Below are positions 6,037-6,807 of a DNA stretch of 6,807 bases, in pieces. The stretch's first letter is position 1, and each line of letters opens with the position of its first letter. Position numbers and translations under genes: made by a program. Origin of the DNA: Acinetobacter sp. Its GTDB lineage: Bacteria > Pseudomonadota > Gammaproteobacteria > Pseudomonadales > Moraxellaceae. The stretch covers positions 1 to 6,807 of the forward strand of contig JAUNHS010000076.1 in NCBI GenBank assembly GCA_030523805.1. Reading direction: 5' to 3'. A model generated the notes under the pieces. The model did not search any database and was not told where the DNA came from. It saw only the letters and a list, made by a program, of their open reading frames with translations.

Positions 6037-6807
6037 TTATTTTTGCTTCAATGCTGCAATCAATTTCTGATGCAAGCCACCAAAACCACCATTAGACATA
6101 ATCACGACTGCATCGCCAGCTTCTGCTTCTTTTACCACACGAGCGATAATGTCATCTAAATTAGAGCTAATTTCAGCCGAATTTTTAGACGCATGAATCA
6201 CAGGTTGCAAATCCCAGTCCAAGCCTTCAGGTTGATACCAAATCACTTCATTAGCAAGTTGAGCAGAGTCGGCTAACTGACTTTTGTGTGTTCCCATTCG
6301 CATGGTGTTAGAGCGTGGTTCAATAATTGCCCACAATTTACGCTCGCCTAAACGCTTTCTTGCCCCGTCCAATGTGGTTGCAATGGCAGTTGGGTGATGA
6401 GCAAAATCATCATAAACTTCAACACCTTGCACCGTATCTAACAACTCCATACGGCGTTTAACCCCTGCGAAATTAGACAAGGCTTGGCACGCTGTCGCAA
6501 TTTCCACACCAACGTGTTGAGCCGCCGCAATGGTAACTAAGGCATTGGATACGCTGTGTAAACCTGTCATAGTCCATTGTACTTCGCCCACGATAGTGCC
6601 GTGTTGCAATACTTTAAAATGACTGCCATCGGCACGGATTAATTCAGCGGTGAGTTCCGCTTGTTCTCCGTTCAATCCAGTACGCACCACAGGTGTCCAA
6701 CAGCCCATTGCCAATACTTCATCAATATGCGTTTCGCTGATTGGAGCAATAATTTGCCCTTGACTTGGAATGGTACGCACTAAATGATGGAATTGCTTTT
6801 GAATAGC
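6037..6807 (-). CDS. mpl: UDP-N-acetylmuramate:L-alanyl-gamma-D-glutamyl-meso-diaminopimelate ligase, C-terminal part
   Basis: The frame is open from the right edge to a TAA at 6037-6039. This gives 256 residues, a little over half of the usual 450 or so, with the N-terminus outside the window. Mpl is a cytoplasmic ATP-dependent Mur ligase that joins tripeptide recovered from cell-wall turnover to UDP-MurNAc, feeding murein recycling. The visible part starts in the central domain (KQFHHLVRTIPSQG). It continues with GLHSVSNALVTIAAA (about 82-96) and the C-terminal domain motifs DDFAHHPT (133-140) and EPRSNTMRMGTHK (163-175). The closing MSNGGFGGLHQKL (237-249) separates Mpl from MurC. The GTG at 6778-6780 is an internal valine codon, since homology continues upstream of it. 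The ATP-binding P-loop lies in the missing part. No damage is seen. Confidence 0.95.
   Translation of the reverse strand, partial: AIQKQFHHLVRTIPSQGQIIAPISETHIDEVLAMGCWTPVVRTGLNGEQAELTAELIRADGSHFKVLQHGTIVGEVQWTMTGLHSVSNALVTIAAAQHVGVEIATACQALSNFAGVKRRMELLDTVQGVEVYDDFAHHPTAIATTLDGARKRLGERKLWAIIEPRSNTMRMGTHKSQLADSAQLANEVIWYQPEGLDWDLQPVIHASKNSAEISSNLDDIIARVVKEAEAGDAVVIMSNGGFGGLHQKLIAALKQK

Noticed and set aside
6037..6780. mpl as a complete 247-residue gene starting at the GTG at 6778-6780
   Set aside because: The frame stays open to the window edge and the nine upstream residues (ending KQFHHL) belong to the conserved Mpl sequence, so the GTG is internal.

Overview
The window reads as ordinary chromosomal DNA of a low-GC gammaproteobacterium. 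FadB is of the Acinetobacter/Moraxella/Psychrobacter type, and the SCD-like desaturase and a periplasm-recycling Mpl ligase also suit that group, so Moraxellaceae is my best guess. This is judged from remembered protein sequences, not from a search. Every intact gene looks functional. I see no insertion sequence, integrase, tRNA, CRISPR array or phage gene.

Layout. At the left edge, the last 55 codons of an unrecognised plus-strand gene meet a two-way hairpin terminator. Behind it, on the minus strand, lies the fatty-acid beta-oxidation operon, fadB then fadA, encoding the alpha and beta subunits of the multienzyme complex. A 329-base divergent intergenic region (3600-3928) follows and is rich in dyad symmetry. 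It carries the fadB control region on one side and a strong sigma70-type promoter with a structured leader on the other. That promoter drives rpmI and rplT (ribosomal proteins L35 and L20), which end at a UUCG-capped terminator. A 262-base gap with a candidate operator and a foldable leader precedes a monocistronic membrane fatty-acid desaturase gene. Two adjacent hairpin terminators separate this from the C-terminal half of mpl, which enters from the right edge on the minus strand.

How the genes fit together. fadBA degrades acyl-CoA, while the desaturase introduces a double bond into acyl chains, so the two lipid genes flank the ribosomal pair on either side. I see no evidence of shared regulation. 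The ribosomal pair is unusual in lacking both infC upstream and pheST downstream, so it is a self-contained transcription unit here.

I did not find convincing evidence of an undescribed multi-gene system. What deserves a second look is regulatory: the fadB Shine-Dalgarno sequence sits in the loop of an AU-rich hairpin that is also an operator-like palindrome; paired dyads lie upstream of rpmI; the rpmI leader can fold without any infC sequence; and the desaturase has an inverted repeat over its predicted -35 box, a leader with competing stems, and a roughly 100-residue charged helical tail.
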